From Dictyobacter kobayashii (lineage in GTDB: Bacteria > Chloroflexota > Ktedonobacteria > Ktedonobacterales > Ktedonobacteraceae): a stretch of 64,000 nt of DNA. Shown in pieces: positions 1 through 9,636 of this stretch. Position numbers and translations under genes: made by a program. The stretch is from the NCBI RefSeq assembly GCF_003967555.1, contig NZ_BIFS01000002.1, positions 682,001-746,000 of the forward strand, given 5' to 3'. The notes under the pieces were generated by a model. The model had not been told where the DNA came from. It did not search any database and saw only the letters and a program-made list of their open reading frames with translations. Position 1 is the first letter of the stretch; each line of letters begins with the position of its first letter.

Positions 1-732
1 CAGGGTCGTCGCGCCGATACAACGCAACTCGCCACGGGCCAGCGCCGGCTTGATCATATCCGCGGCACCAACGGAGCCTTCAGCGGCACCGGTACCAACT
101 ACGGTATGCAACTCATCAATAAAGACGATCACTTCGGGGGCTGTACGCAACTCTTCCAGAATAGATTTGATGCGCTGCTCAAATTGTCCTCGGAAAGATG
201 CACCGGCAATCATACCACCCATGTTCAATGAGATGACACGTTTGCCGCGCAGGTTAGCGGGCACATCTCCGCTGACAATCTTACGGGCCAGGCCTTCGAC
301 GATCGCCGTCTTACCGACGCCCGGCTCACCAATCAAGACCGGATTATTCTTCTGCCGGCGTCCCAGGATGGTGATCATGCGGCGTAACTCACGCTCGCGG
401 CCAGCGGCAGGATCTAATTTGCCCTCGGCAGCCTCGGCGGTCAGGTCACGACCATATTTATCTAACGTAGGGGTTTTACTCTGGGTCTCCTGGCGCTCAG
501 CGGTTGCAGTACTGGCACGGGCAGCAGAGGCAGAGGAATTTGTATTGCTATTGGCGGTAAAACCAAAGGGAGCACCAGAAGCCTCTGGGCCATCAAAACC
601 CTCAGCCTGTTCCATTACTCTCATCAGTTCGTCAACACAGGACTGACAAAAGAAATGAGACTCACGGCGCCCCTCCACCATTTGATCAACGCGGACCTGG
701 GCAGGATTTTTCTGGCAGCGTTCACATTTCAT
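1..732 (-). CDS. ClpB/ClpC-type AAA+ chaperone ATPase, N-terminal part (runs off the left edge)
   Basis: Reading leftwards from ATG at 730-732, 244 codons are visible and the gene continues beyond base 1. It begins with a zinc-ribbon-like segment, [15 protein letters not shown] then CQSC, followed by a Ser/Ala/Thr-rich linker and the first AAA+ module: LDKYGRDLT, the Walker A motif GEPGVGKTA, the pore-loop region [10 protein letters not shown] and the Walker B motif [10 protein letters not shown]. These are hallmarks of Hsp100/Clp ATPases, which unfold proteins in the cytoplasm for rescue or ClpP degradation. The usual Clp N-terminal repeat domain is absent and replaced by the Cys-rich segment, as in the ClpE-like class; the C-terminal half is not visible, so ClpB, ClpC and ClpE cannot be separated. 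A ribosome site TAGGAG lies about 11 bases upstream. Three CIRCE operators lie upstream, so HrcA control is likely. Confidence 0.93.
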   Translation of the reverse strand, partial: MKCERCQKNPAQVRVDQMVEGRRESHFFCQSCVDELMRVMEQAEGFDGPEASGAPFGFTANSNTNSSASAARASTATAERQETQSKTPTLDKYGRDLTAEAAEGKLDPAAGRERELRRMITILGRRQKNNPVLIGEPGVGKTAIVEGLARKIVSGDVPANLRGKRVISLNMGGMIAGASFRGQFEQRIKSILEELRTAPEVIVFIDELHTVVGTGAAEGSVGAADMIKPALARGELRCIGATTL

Positions 733-838
733 TATATGTATGCTCCTAACTTTATCATTTATATGTAGCAGGGAAACTGCCTCTTGCAGGATCCCTTTTA
801 GGAATTTTTCGATCTTCCCTTAGCAGTGCGGGAAAGCA

Positions 839-865
839 TTAGCACTCTCAAATCTTCACTGCTAA
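839..865. promoter_or_regulatory. CIRCE operator 1 (HrcA site)
   Basis: TTAGCACTC, nine bases, then CACTGCTAA. The known CIRCE consensus is TTAGCACTC-N9-GAGTGCTAA, so the left arm is perfect and the right arm has two mismatches. It lies 107 bases upstream of the Clp start codon. An extra half-site TTAGCAGTG lies at 820-828. Confidence 0.85.
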
Positions 866-908
866 TTCACTTATATTAACGATCGCTCGGGTTCTTTTAT
901 TCCCGACT

Positions 909-935
909 TTAGCATTCTTTTGACGAGATTGCTAA
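909..935. promoter_or_regulatory. CIRCE operator 2 (HrcA site)
   Basis: TTAGCATTC, nine bases, then GATTGCTAA: one mismatch to the CIRCE consensus in each arm, at symmetric positions, so the site stays a good inverted repeat. Its centre is 70 bases from the centre of operator 1. Confidence 0.8.
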
Positions 936-977
936 GTGCTTATAAAAACACATTCCTGAATCCAATTATTCCCATAT

Positions 978-1004
978 TTAGCAGTTCTAATTCTCGAGTG
1001 CTAA
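978..1004. promoter_or_regulatory. CIRCE operator 3 (HrcA site)
   Basis: TTAGCAGTT, nine bases, then a perfect right arm GAGTGCTAA. The left arm has two mismatches. Its centre is 69 bases from that of operator 2, so the three operators form an evenly spaced row in front of the Clp gene. Confidence 0.8.
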
Positions 1005-1094
1005 TCCGGTAATCATAAACGAAGGTTTTTGTAAGTCCTCAAACAAATATGCTGCGGGGCGGCTACTATATTTCACAAATTTCAGGGAAAGGCT

Positions 1095-1724
1095 TTATAA
1101 GGTTATATTCTTTGTGCCTTCACAAAGAAAGGTGAGCGCATCGGGGGTAATAACTTTGCCATAGAGATCATATTGACTGACCAGGCGCTTGTTCACATGC
1201 ACATCCAGTTGTACCGCCTCGTAGGCATGATCTCCTTTGCAGACATAACCCTCGCGTGTAAAGAGGCGCCGCGCGCGTTCATTATTATGCTGAAGCCAGG
1301 CCACGATGCGCATCGGCTCACCACCTGCATGCTGCTGTGTCCAAGCCTGAGCATAGCGCAGCAACCAGGTGCCGATACCGCGACCGGTGTACGCGGGATG
1401 CACACCCGACACATGATGAATCCTTACACATTGGCTTGTGTGCTCGGCATCGGCAAAAACTTTTTTCACATCAATGTAGCCAACGATCACATCATCGGGC
1501 GTCACAACGACCTGCGTATCATGCGCCAGGTCCAGGCTATGCCAGAATGCCTGGATAGCCACAATAGCATGTTCAGAGCTAGCATCAAGCGTAGCGAGCG
1601 GCTCAAGCTGCTGAGAATCTTCAGCATACGCGATGGCGGCCAGTAAACCCACCACATTCTCAGCATCTTCCAGCAGAACCGGGCGCACGATAAAATCATG
1701 AAGTAGTGCAATGTTCATCTGCAT
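1095..1724 (-). CDS. GNAT family N-acetyltransferase
   Basis: 209 residues. The segment VHPAYTGRGIGTWLL is the acetyl-CoA pyrophosphate-binding motif of GNAT enzymes (Q/R-x-x-G-x-G), and the following NNERARRLFTREGYV matches the usual motif B helix and strand. The family moves an acetyl group from acetyl-CoA to an amine; the substrate cannot be told from sequence. The first 60 residues are a less typical extension. Two ATG codons lie six bases apart (1724 and 1718); AGGA and AAGG stretches serve either, so the start is uncertain by two residues. It reads toward the CIRCE region, 90 bases away, and is probably not co-transcribed with the Clp gene. Confidence 0.85.
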   Translation of the reverse strand: MQMNIALLHDFIVRPVLLEDAENVVGLLAAIAYAEDSQQLEPLATLDASSEHAIVAIQAFWHSLDLAHDTQVVVTPDDVIVGYIDVKKVFADAEHTSQCVRIHHVSGVHPAYTGRGIGTWLLRYAQAWTQQHAGGEPMRIVAWLQHNNERARRLFTREGYVCKGDHAYEAVQLDVHVNKRLVSQYDLYGKVITPDALTFLCEGTKNITL

Positions 1725-1784
1725 CCTTACGTCCTTTCGTTTACTACTTATATAATTGTAAAGACGTCAGCTCAATCAAAGCAG

Positions 1785-2660
1785 ATGCATGTTATTAGTA
1801 AAGATTGGATAAATTCTATGTCAGAACAGCCATACACCCACAATTATGCTACTAAAAGCATTCCAGACGTACTCTATACACGTGCGGAAGGTATACCACT
1901 CTATCTAAATATCATTCAGCCTGATCCACTGCCCGCTGAGCTCATGCCAGTGGTTGTATATATCCACGGGGGTGGCTGGGAGGGCGGAGATCATACTGGA
2001 ACAGAAAATGCATTTCTAGCGGCCCAGGGCTTCTTCACCGTCAATGTACAGTACCGTTTAAGTGGTCAGGCTATTTTTCCTGCCCAGTTGCAGGATGTAA
2101 AGGCCGCTATTCGCTGGCTGAGAGCCAATGCTGCCCAATATCATATCGATCCCGAACGGATCGGTGTCTGGGGACACTCGGCCGGTGGCCACCTGGCCTC
2201 CTTTATAGGAACATCCGCCTACGCGCGCAAATTAGAGGGCATCGATAGCGAGTTTTCCTATCCCAGCAATGTGCAGGCAGTGGTTGACCTGAGCGGCCCG
2301 AGTAATCTGCTAACAATGGGTGGCACACATAACGATCCTGGCTCACCGGAGGCCCGTTTGATTGGCGCACCGCTACAAGAAAACAAAGAACTGGCCCGAC
2401 GAGCCAATCCTATTAGCTATATTCAGCCGGGAAAGCTGCCTCCATTTCTCATTATACATGGCACAAAGGATGATATCGTTCCATTCAATCAAGCACAAGA
2501 GCTCTATACGGCCCTCACTCAGGCACAGGCAGAGGTTACGCTGCATCCGATCGAGGGCGAAAATCACATGTACTCCAACCTGCCAGACAGCTGGCAAACC
2601 ATCTACCGGCTCACACTCAATTTCTTTAACAAACACCTGAAAGCGGAACACATACGCTAA
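1785..2660 (+). CDS. Alpha/beta hydrolase, BD-FAE/carboxylesterase type
   Basis: 291 residues. It has the oxyanion motif HGGGW, the nucleophile elbow GHSAGGH (catalytic Ser), an Asp in HGTKDDIVPF and a final His in EGENHMY: a complete catalytic triad in the normal order for the esterase/lipase group that includes bifunctional feruloyl esterases and the acetyl-esterase family. It probably hydrolyses small carboxyl esters in the cytoplasm; no signal peptide is seen. The start is uncertain: ATG at 1785 or ATG at 1818 (MSEQPYTHNY), neither with a strong ribosome site. It is divergent from the acetyltransferase, sharing a 60-base promoter region. Confidence 0.88.
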   Translation: MHVISKDWINSMSEQPYTHNYATKSIPDVLYTRAEGIPLYLNIIQPDPLPAELMPVVVYIHGGGWEGGDHTGTENAFLAAQGFFTVNVQYRLSGQAIFPAQLQDVKAAIRWLRANAAQYHIDPERIGVWGHSAGGHLASFIGTSAYARKLEGIDSEFSYPSNVQAVVDLSGPSNLLTMGGTHNDPGSPEARLIGAPLQENKELARRANPISYIQPGKLPPFLIIHGTKDDIVPFNQAQELYTALTQAQAEVTLHPIEGENHMYSNLPDSWQTIYRLTLNFFNKHLKAEHIR

Positions 2661-2859
2661 CCAGATCACAATATACTGCAACGGATGAGTATGCATGTAC
2701 GTGTATAAGGAAACATGGTATATAGTATTGATAGGACGGTCTTCGCATTGCGTTCTTCCTTCCCGCTGTAGCTTTATAGCGTTGGAGATAGCCGTGACGA
2801 TGGTGCTGACGATTGTCTTTGATCATCATCCATATTTTCTTGATAGAAAGGAATATGCA

Positions 2860-3120
2860 ATGAGCACACGCGATTTAGGAAAGCATGTGGTGGAGTTGCA
2901 TGACCAGGGGATGCTTGCCATCACCGGTGAAGGATGTCGCCTGACCCTCTCGCCTCATGAGGCAATTGATTTTCTCAGCTGGCTGAATCAGCACCGAAAA
3001 ACTATCGAAGCAGCAGCCAGGGCCCATGCTACGGAAGAGGTACCTGAAATACTGCGCGAAGAGACCAGCGCTCCAGATACAGATCCGGATGAGAGAGAAA
3101 ATCCAGTTGATGAGCCCTGA
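2860..3120 (+). CDS. Small hypothetical protein (86 aa)
   Basis: The ATG at 2860 is chosen because GAAAGGA (2846-2852) lies 7 bases before it; the longer frame upstream has no such site. The protein reads MSTRDLGKHVVELHDQGM and has a mixed N-terminal half followed by a Glu/Asp/Pro-rich acidic tail (last 30 residues). No catalytic or binding motif is recognised. The N-terminal half, with alternating short strands and a helix (LSPHEAIDFLSWLNQH), looks folded, so this is probably a real gene of unknown role. Confidence 0.6.
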   Translation: MSTRDLGKHVVELHDQGMLAITGEGCRLTLSPHEAIDFLSWLNQHRKTIEAAARAHATEEVPEILREETSAPDTDPDERENPVDEP

Positions 3121-3284
3121 TCGGACTCTTTCTTCCTGCAAATAGTGTCAGAATAAGCTACAATGGTACAGAGAACAATTGTAGGGAAAAGTTCACAAGC
3201 TTTCTCAATCCCATCAGTAAGTTAATGACAGAAGAAATGCAAAGGAACTTTTCCTCCCAGTCTATCGATCAAAGGAGATGCGGC

Positions 3285-4133
3285 ATGACGCCCATAGACA
3301 AATCTATCAGTCCCCTTCGTTTCTCTGTCTCTACCTGGAGCTTACATCGCACTTTGGGAGACTACTCGGTCTACGGTCCCGACGCTGAAAAATCCATCTT
3401 GGAGTCAGTAGGTAAAAACGGACAACTTTCGCTGCTAGAGCTGCCAGCACGTCTGGCAGCTTTTGGTATTTCAACCCTGGAGATCTGTCACTTTCATCTA
3501 CCCAGTCTGGATGCAGGCTACCTTAGCGAACTACGAGCCACGCTGGAACATGAAAAGATTGAGCTCTTCTCGCTCCTGGTAGATGCAGGTGATATCACCC
3601 ATCCCCAACATGCCGAGCGCGACCTGGCCTGGATCCGCTCCTGGCTTGGAGTAGCGGGACAGCTGGGAGCCAAAAGATCGCGTGTGATCGCTGGCAAGTC
3701 AGAGCCTACAGCCGAGAATTTACAGACCAGTGTGCATGGATTGCGCCAGCTGGCAGATACGGCCGAAGGTCAGGGCGTTCGCTTGATGACGGAAAACTGG
3801 TTCGGCCTGCTTTCCCAGCCAACCGCCATCCACACGGTATTTGAGCAGTTAGAGGGACGCCTCGGACTCTGCTTTGACTTCGGCAACTGGTCTGGCCCGA
3901 CCAAGTATGAGGACCTGACCTCCATTGCCCCTTATGCTGAGTCTTGCCACACCAAAGCCCATTTCTCAACCAACGATGAACTGGACAGCGACGACTATAT
4001 TCGCTGCCTGGACATCACCCGCGCAGCCGGCTTTTCGGGTCCCTACACACTCATTTATGATGGACCCAATCCCGACGAATGGAATGGCCTGAGCCGAGAA
4101 CGCCAGATCGTAGCGCCATATATACATCCATAA
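3285..4133 (+). CDS. Sugar phosphate isomerase/epimerase-like TIM-barrel protein
   Basis: 282 residues from ATG 3285, chosen because AAAGGAG (3271-3277) sits 7 bases upstream; the frame is open back to 3225 without a ribosome site. It belongs to the xylose-isomerase-like / AP endonuclease 2 superfamily: strand-end acidic and His residues that bind the divalent metal are seen in TENWFG, CFDFGNW and CHTKAHF. These proteins interconvert or cleave sugars and sugar acids. Its substrate is unknown. A second member of the superfamily lies at 5378-6370 on the other strand, with two dehydrogenases, which suggests a shared sugar or polyol pathway. It is followed by a palindromic element at 4160. Confidence 0.85.
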   Translation: MTPIDKSISPLRFSVSTWSLHRTLGDYSVYGPDAEKSILESVGKNGQLSLLELPARLAAFGISTLEICHFHLPSLDAGYLSELRATLEHEKIELFSLLVDAGDITHPQHAERDLAWIRSWLGVAGQLGAKRSRVIAGKSEPTAENLQTSVHGLRQLADTAEGQGVRLMTENWFGLLSQPTAIHTVFEQLEGRLGLCFDFGNWSGPTKYEDLTSIAPYAESCHTKAHFSTNDELDSDDYIRCLDITRAAGFSGPYTLIYDGPNPDEWNGLSRERQIVAPYIHP

Positions 4134-4159
4134 ACACAAATAAGCTTCATTGAATAACC

Positions 4160-4432
4160 AGGCAGCAAGAGAAAAGAATGGTATAGGTTCGGCCCTCTGC
4201 GGCCGATTGCCGCCCTCCGCAGAGCCGGCGGCCCCGTATCCCAGCGCTGGGGTGCCTCATGGCATGGATTCTTTCCTTCACGCGGTGCCCAAAAGCATGG
4301 TCCGTACTTGGGCACCGCGTGGGCCGAGGTGTCAGAGATAAGCAACCGCGTGGTGAGGATACCGGGCCGCCCTACCGGGGCGGCAATCGGCCGCTGAGGG
4401 CCGAACCTATGCGCATCGCCTTTCTTGCTGCC
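4160..4432. repeat. Nested palindromic element (MITE-like), about 273 bp
   Basis: The outer ends are AGGCAGCAAGA (4160-4170) and its reverse complement TCTTGCTGCCT (4422-4432). Moving inward, a long arm from about 4183 to 4215 (ATAGGTTCGGCC, then GCGGCCGATTGCCGCCC) is matched by 4377-4410 on the other side, and an inner pair CACGCGGTGCCCA / TGGGCACCGCGTG surrounds the centre. The whole stretch could fold on itself. It carries no convincing gene, and no target duplication was found at its edges. A miniature transposable element or a repetitive palindromic unit fits best. Confidence 0.65.
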
Positions 4433-4537
4433 TGTTCGTGCAGAGAGGGTAAAAGGGGACAGGCTCCAATCCCATGGTTCTGAGCTCAAATGCTTCGTAT
4501 CTCAACGGTATTGGGACAAGCCCCGCACGTACAACGA

Positions 4538-5323
4538 TCAGGAGAACCAGCAGACGATGGTTTCGCCGGTCAAAATGTCTGATTGGGAACCGGCCAGGAA
4601 TAAGACGATTTTGGCCATGTCTTCTGGCTGCGCGATACGTTGTAGTCTGGATAGTCCTTCTTCGCTGCCAACGCTGCGTGTGGCCAGGAAGCGCCCGGTG
4701 TAAGTGGGTGCCGGCGAGAGGCAGTTGACGTTAACGCCAAATGGGCGCAATTCCTCAGCCAGGCAACGGGTGTAGTGAGAGATACCCGCCTTAGCCGCGG
4801 CATAAATAATTCCGCTACGGGCCGCTACATGTCCGGCGGCCGAGCCGACATTGATAATCTTGCCGCTGCCACGCTCACGCATATGGACCCCAACATACTT
4901 GCAGGTAAACATCGCCGTCAATAAGTTGCGCTCAACTACCGAACGAATATCTGCTGGATCAATATCCAGGGCATCATTGGGCTCTGGACGCGGCGTGTGG
5001 GCGCCGATATCACCACCCGCGTTATTGACCAGGATATCAATCTGGCCCAGTTTTTCCAGTGCCTGGGCCACAAAACCTTCTACCTGCCCGGCATCCGTCA
5101 GGTCCGCGGTAAAGAAGGCCGACCTGCGCCCCAGGGCCTGGATCTCCTCGACCACGGCCTGGCCAGAAGGCGCCTCGCCAAACTCGGAGGCGGCCTGAGT
5201 AGTAACGTCGTGGATAATCACGTCCGCACCCGCACGTGCCAGGTGGAGAGCATAATGGCGACCCAGCCCACGACTGGAACCGGTAACCAGGGCGACTTTT
5301 CCTGTGAGATCTTCTGCAGCCAT
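4538..5323 (-). CDS. Short-chain dehydrogenase/reductase (SDR)
   Basis: 261 residues, the normal length for a classical SDR. The NAD(P)-binding motif TGSSRGLG is at residues 15-22, NNAG follows, the catalytic Ser is in VGSAAGH and the Tyr-Lys pair in YAAAKAG. Such enzymes oxidise a sugar or alcohol hydroxyl, or reduce the matching ketone, using NAD(P). It is the last gene of a leftward cluster SDR (6403) - isomerase (5378) - SDR (4538), with gaps of 32 and 54 bases, so the three are probably one operon. The substrate is not evident. Confidence 0.92.
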   Translation of the reverse strand: MAAEDLTGKVALVTGSSRGLGRHYALHLARAGADVIIHDVTTQAASEFGEAPSGQAVVEEIQALGRRSAFFTADLTDAGQVEGFVAQALEKLGQIDILVNNAGGDIGAHTPRPEPNDALDIDPADIRSVVERNLLTAMFTCKYVGVHMRERGSGKIINVGSAAGHVAARSGIIYAAAKAGISHYTRCLAEELRPFGVNVNCLSPAPTYTGRFLATRSVGSEEGLSRLQRIAQPEDMAKIVLFLAGSQSDILTGETIVCWFS

Positions 5324-5377
5324 GCGTTAAACCTCTTTCATGCTATCAACAATGACATCATTTTCAATCCCACTTCA

Positions 5378-6370
5378 TCAAGCATGCCCATCCAGCTGTT
5401 TTTCAGCTATACGAAATACACCTTGCAGATAGGCCAGGCTTGAGATCAACTGGCGCTGTTCGTAGGCCACCACGGCATCCACTGATTCGCCGCGCTCAAA
5501 TGGGGTCCTCCACTCACCTGCTGGCCGGGCATGGTCCTGTACGAAGCGCCAGACATGGGCAAATTGTGAGGCGGAGCGCGGTGGATATTCAAGCCAGTAA
5601 TCATCGGCCAGCGCGCGCACATGCCTCCCCTCCAGGGCACCCAGCTCGACTACCTTCGTGATCTCACGCCCGGTCTGGTCCAGAATCTCCAGCATGGCTG
5701 GAAAATCAATCACGCCCTGCCCCAGCGGACAGCGAACCAGGCGATAGCCTTCTTCGCTCAGGTAGATCCAATAGTCTTTGAGATGCACATGTTTAACATA
5801 TGGAGCGATCCGCCGCGTAAAGTCTATCGGCTCCTCAGCGGTGGCCAGGGGATTACCGGTATCAAAGGTAATGCCAAATTGTGGAGAATCAATGGTGGTG
5901 CATAGCCAGAGCAGCTCCTCTGAAGCAATATCCTGGTGGTTCTCTACGGCCAGATTGATGCCCAGGCGTTCAGCTACAACGGTTGCCTTCCGCAAGCCTG
6001 CCAGGGCCTGCTGCAAATAATCTTGCCAATGCCCCACCATTTCACGACGGTCACCTCCCAGTCGGGCACCTCCCACCAGGGTGCGCACAGTGCCGGCGCC
6101 TAAGCGTGCCCCCAGTTCGAGTACCTGACCGAGATGCTCAGGGTCAAAGCCATAAGTGTCGAGGGTAATAAAGAGTTGGCGCTCCTGGGCATATTGTTTG
6201 AGCGCCTCAATATCGGCACCATCCAGAAAGACAAAGGGCAATTCAACACCCTGCAGGTCCAGGGCGATAGCCTGATCCATCAGTTGCTGTGGGCGCAACG
6301 TCGGACGCCCGGCAGCGGGATGCACCCCCATACTAAATGTCGTGCCATAAACGGAAAGTCCAACACGCAT
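5378..6370 (-). CDS. Sugar phosphate isomerase/epimerase-like TIM-barrel protein
   Basis: 330 residues. Metal-site strands are visible in order: VELPF, VENHQD, TFDTGNP, KHVHLKDYW and KVVELGALEG, which supply the Glu-Asp-His-Glu set of the xylose-isomerase-like superfamily. Known members epimerise ketoses or act on inositol and uronic-acid intermediates. The last 80 residues, rich in aromatic and charged residues, form an extra C-terminal helical part not found in the shortest members. It is the middle gene of the SDR-isomerase-SDR cluster, which suggests that the three work on one sugar or polyol. Confidence 0.88.
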   Translation of the reverse strand: MRVGLSVYGTTFSMGVHPAAGRPTLRPQQLMDQAIALDLQGVELPFVFLDGADIEALKQYAQERQLFITLDTYGFDPEHLGQVLELGARLGAGTVRTLVGGARLGGDRREMVGHWQDYLQQALAGLRKATVVAERLGINLAVENHQDIASEELLWLCTTIDSPQFGITFDTGNPLATAEEPIDFTRRIAPYVKHVHLKDYWIYLSEEGYRLVRCPLGQGVIDFPAMLEILDQTGREITKVVELGALEGRHVRALADDYWLEYPPRSASQFAHVWRFVQDHARPAGEWRTPFERGESVDAVVAYEQRQLISSLAYLQGVFRIAEKQLDGHA

Positions 6371-6402
6371 ACCAACCTCGCTTTCATCGTACCTGAAAGA
6401 GC

Positions 6403-7169
<767 letters not shown>

Positions 7170-7517
7170 TGAACGACTTTCTCCTTTCATATCACCACCT
7201 GCAAAGACTATTGCGCCTGAAGCACAATTTTTCAGTGCTTCAGCCAGAAAAGCCAGGGCAGCTGGATATATCCATGCTTAGCGTATCGACACAAATTCAA
7301 TTGCAGGCAAGGGAAATAGTACACAGTCTATCTCAGAAACAATGGAGGATTTATCATCACAGAAGGGAAGCACCATCTTGTTGAATCAATTTCCTCATCG
7401 AAATATATTCAGTACTGTTAAGTCTAATAAGTGGAATTTCCGGTGTCAAGGAAAAAATGTCTATACTTATGTATAAATAGGCAGGGATGTTAGCCAGTAG
7501 AATGCTTGCGCAGCAAC
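7170..7517. other. Intergenic region upstream of the SDR operon
   Basis: AT-rich, with no convincing gene. It must hold the leftward promoter of the SDR-isomerase-SDR operon; no clear operator was picked out. Confidence 0.5.
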
Positions 7518-7556
7518 AAAAAAAGGGAGCCACTGGAGATTTCTCCAGCGACTCCC
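7518..7556 (-). terminator. Rho-independent terminator of the MFS gene
   Basis: Read leftward, GGGAGTCGCTGGAG, a four-base loop and CTCCAGTGGCTCCC form a near-perfect 14-bp stem, followed at once by seven T. It lies 50 bases past the stop codon of the exporter gene at 7608. Confidence 0.9.
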
Positions 7557-7607
7557 TTCCAATAAGACAGCACGAACACACGTGAAGGAAGCGAGAAAGT
7601 GAGGTGT

Positions 7608-9374
7608 CTACTGCTCTCCTGCCAGCTCCGCGACGGCCTCAACCTCGGGAGCAACCACTTCAAGATGTTCGATCTGGCCGGGATTAACCATTGCGCGCTG
7701 CGCACGGATCAGTGAGACACAGCCAGCAACCAGACACATGGCGGCCGCGATATAGAAGGCAATATGCAAACCATCCACAAAGGGGCCAGAAATCAGATTC
7801 GGGAAGAAGCTCTTACCCAATAGTTTGGCCTGGCTGGCCTGGGGTAGACTATTGAGGACTGCCGGTGGCAACATGGTTTTCATTGGATTGAAACCCAGGA
7901 AGGCTGCAAAGAGGGCCGCGACAGGTGGCAGGTGCGCGACACCGGTCGCTACATTGGCAGGTAAGCCCGCTTGCGACAGACCATTGAACAGGGCGCTGGG
8001 CAGTGAGGCCGCCAGGCCAGCCGTTACAATGCTGAAGAACATACCCATACTGATAACAGTTGCAGCATTCTGGAAAGTGCTACGCATACCAGATCCAGCA
8101 CCACGGGCGGAAGCCGGTACACTATTCATAATATCGGTTGTATTCGGCGAGGCGAACATGCCCTGTCCGACACCCATTACAAACAGGATGACGGCAAAGC
8201 CGGGATATGCGAAGTTTGTTGGCAATAAGGTAAGCAAGACAAAACCGATAGCCTGCAGGAACATACCTACCGCAGAGAAGATGCGAGCACCAAAGCGATC
8301 AGAGAGCCAGCCGCTCAGCGGTCCCATGATCACAAAACCAATCATCAGCGGCAACATGTAGATGCCAGCCCACAGTGGGGTGTCCTCAAAGTTGTAGCCG
8401 TGCAGTGGCAGCCAGATACCCTGTAACCAGATGATCAGGATAAACTGTAGACCACCACGGGCCAGTCCGGATAGAAGACCGCTGATATTGCCGGTAGTAA
8501 AAGCACGAATTTTGAACAGTGATAACTGGAACATCGGATCAGCAACATGCATCTCGATCCAGATAAAGGCGGCCAGCAGCACAACACCGATCACCAGGGC
8601 AGCAATCACCATTGGATTACCCCAGCCCATAGCAGAGGTGCCATATGGCTCGATACCGTAGGTCATACCGATTAGCAGAATAGTGAGACCCAGGAAGAAG
8701 GTGACATTTCCTAACCAGTCGATGCCCTGCTTCTTCGAGCTGATCGCCGAGGTTTCGCGCAGCTTCAAATAGGCCCAGATAGTACCAAGGATACCAAAAG
8801 GCACGCTAACCAGGAAGACATAGCGCCAGCTGATCACGGAGAGCACACCACCCACGATCAAACCGAGGATCGAGCCCAGGATCGCTACCATCTGGTTAAT
8901 ACCCAGGGCCATGCCTCGTTGATGGGCGGGAAAGGCATCCGTCAAAATAGCGGTACTGTTAGCCATCAAGAAGCCAGCGCCCACACCCTGTACGAGGCGG
9001 AATAAAATCATCAAGATGATTGCGCTATCGCCAGAACCAGGGGTCAGGAATAAGAGAATACTACCAAGCGTAAAAATGGCGAAGCCGAGATTATACAGTT
9101 TGACGCGCCCATAAATGTCACCAATACGACCAAAGGTTACAACCAGGGTGGCAGTGATAATCATATACCCCATCAGCATCCACAGTAGATAATTGGTTTC
9201 ACCGGGAGCCAGAGGATTGACGCCAACACCTGTAAAGATAGCAGGCAATGAAATCAGAACGATACTAGAGTTGATGGTGGCCATCAACATACCAAGCGTT
9301 GTATTGGACAACGCAATCCATTTGTAGTTAGGACCAATAGGACGAGCAGACCTTGGGACCATTGTTTGAGACAT
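7608..9374 (-). CDS. MFS exporter, DHA2 (EmrB/QacA) family, 14 TM
   Basis: 588 residues with about 14 hydrophobic segments. Motif A is seen after TM2 ([13 protein letters not shown]), the segment [15 protein letters not shown] and motif C-like [12 protein letters not shown] follow; this order is that of drug:H+ antiporter family 2, which exports drugs, dyes or small acids through the inner membrane by proton exchange. The ATG has AAAAGGAT a few bases upstream. The terminator at 7518 closes the unit. An IS element now separates it from the rightward LysR gene at 11488. Without the IS, the two would be neighbours in the divergent arrangement typical of a LysR regulator and its target, so that regulator may control it. 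Confidence 0.93.
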   Translation of the reverse strand: MSQTMVPRSARPIGPNYKWIALSNTTLGMLMATINSSIVLISLPAIFTGVGVNPLAPGETNYLLWMLMGYMIITATLVVTFGRIGDIYGRVKLYNLGFAIFTLGSILLFLTPGSGDSAIILMILFRLVQGVGAGFLMANSTAILTDAFPAHQRGMALGINQMVAILGSILGLIVGGVLSVISWRYVFLVSVPFGILGTIWAYLKLRETSAISSKKQGIDWLGNVTFFLGLTILLIGMTYGIEPYGTSAMGWGNPMVIAALVIGVVLLAAFIWIEMHVADPMFQLSLFKIRAFTTGNISGLLSGLARGGLQFILIIWLQGIWLPLHGYNFEDTPLWAGIYMLPLMIGFVIMGPLSGWLSDRFGARIFSAVGMFLQAIGFVLLTLLPTNFAYPGFAVILFVMGVGQGMFASPNTTDIMNSVPASARGAGSGMRSTFQNAATVISMGMFFSIVTAGLAASLPSALFNGLSQAGLPANVATGVAHLPPVAALFAAFLGFNPMKTMLPPAVLNSLPQASQAKLLGKSFFPNLISGPFVDGLHIAFYIAAAMCLVAGCVSLIRAQRAMVNPGQIEHLEVVAPEVEAVAELAGEQ

Positions 9375-9636
9375 ATTTTATCCTTTTTACTCCATACCAC
9401 GCTGTATGTATCACCCACACCACACCGTGTCTCCTCCACATTTTTCATTCAGACAGGGGATAATAGCTAATTAACTTTTTTTGGTTTGTGCGCTTAACGC
9501 GGGATTAAGAAGGGAGTAATAAAAACGTGCGTTTTTGTTACTCTTTAAAGCATACCCTTGAATATTGATAATTTCCAATATATAATTTTCTATATATTCA
9601 TTCGTTTTAGGCTATGAGAGGGAAATGGGGGGCTCT

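Noticed and set aside
50-646. 198-codon plus-strand frame at the left edge
   Set aside because: It is antisense to the Clp AAA+ gene, whose Walker motifs are on the minus strand.
4055-4489. 144-codon minus-strand frame
   Set aside because: It runs across the end of the isomerase gene and the palindromic element. Composition follows the inverted repeat.
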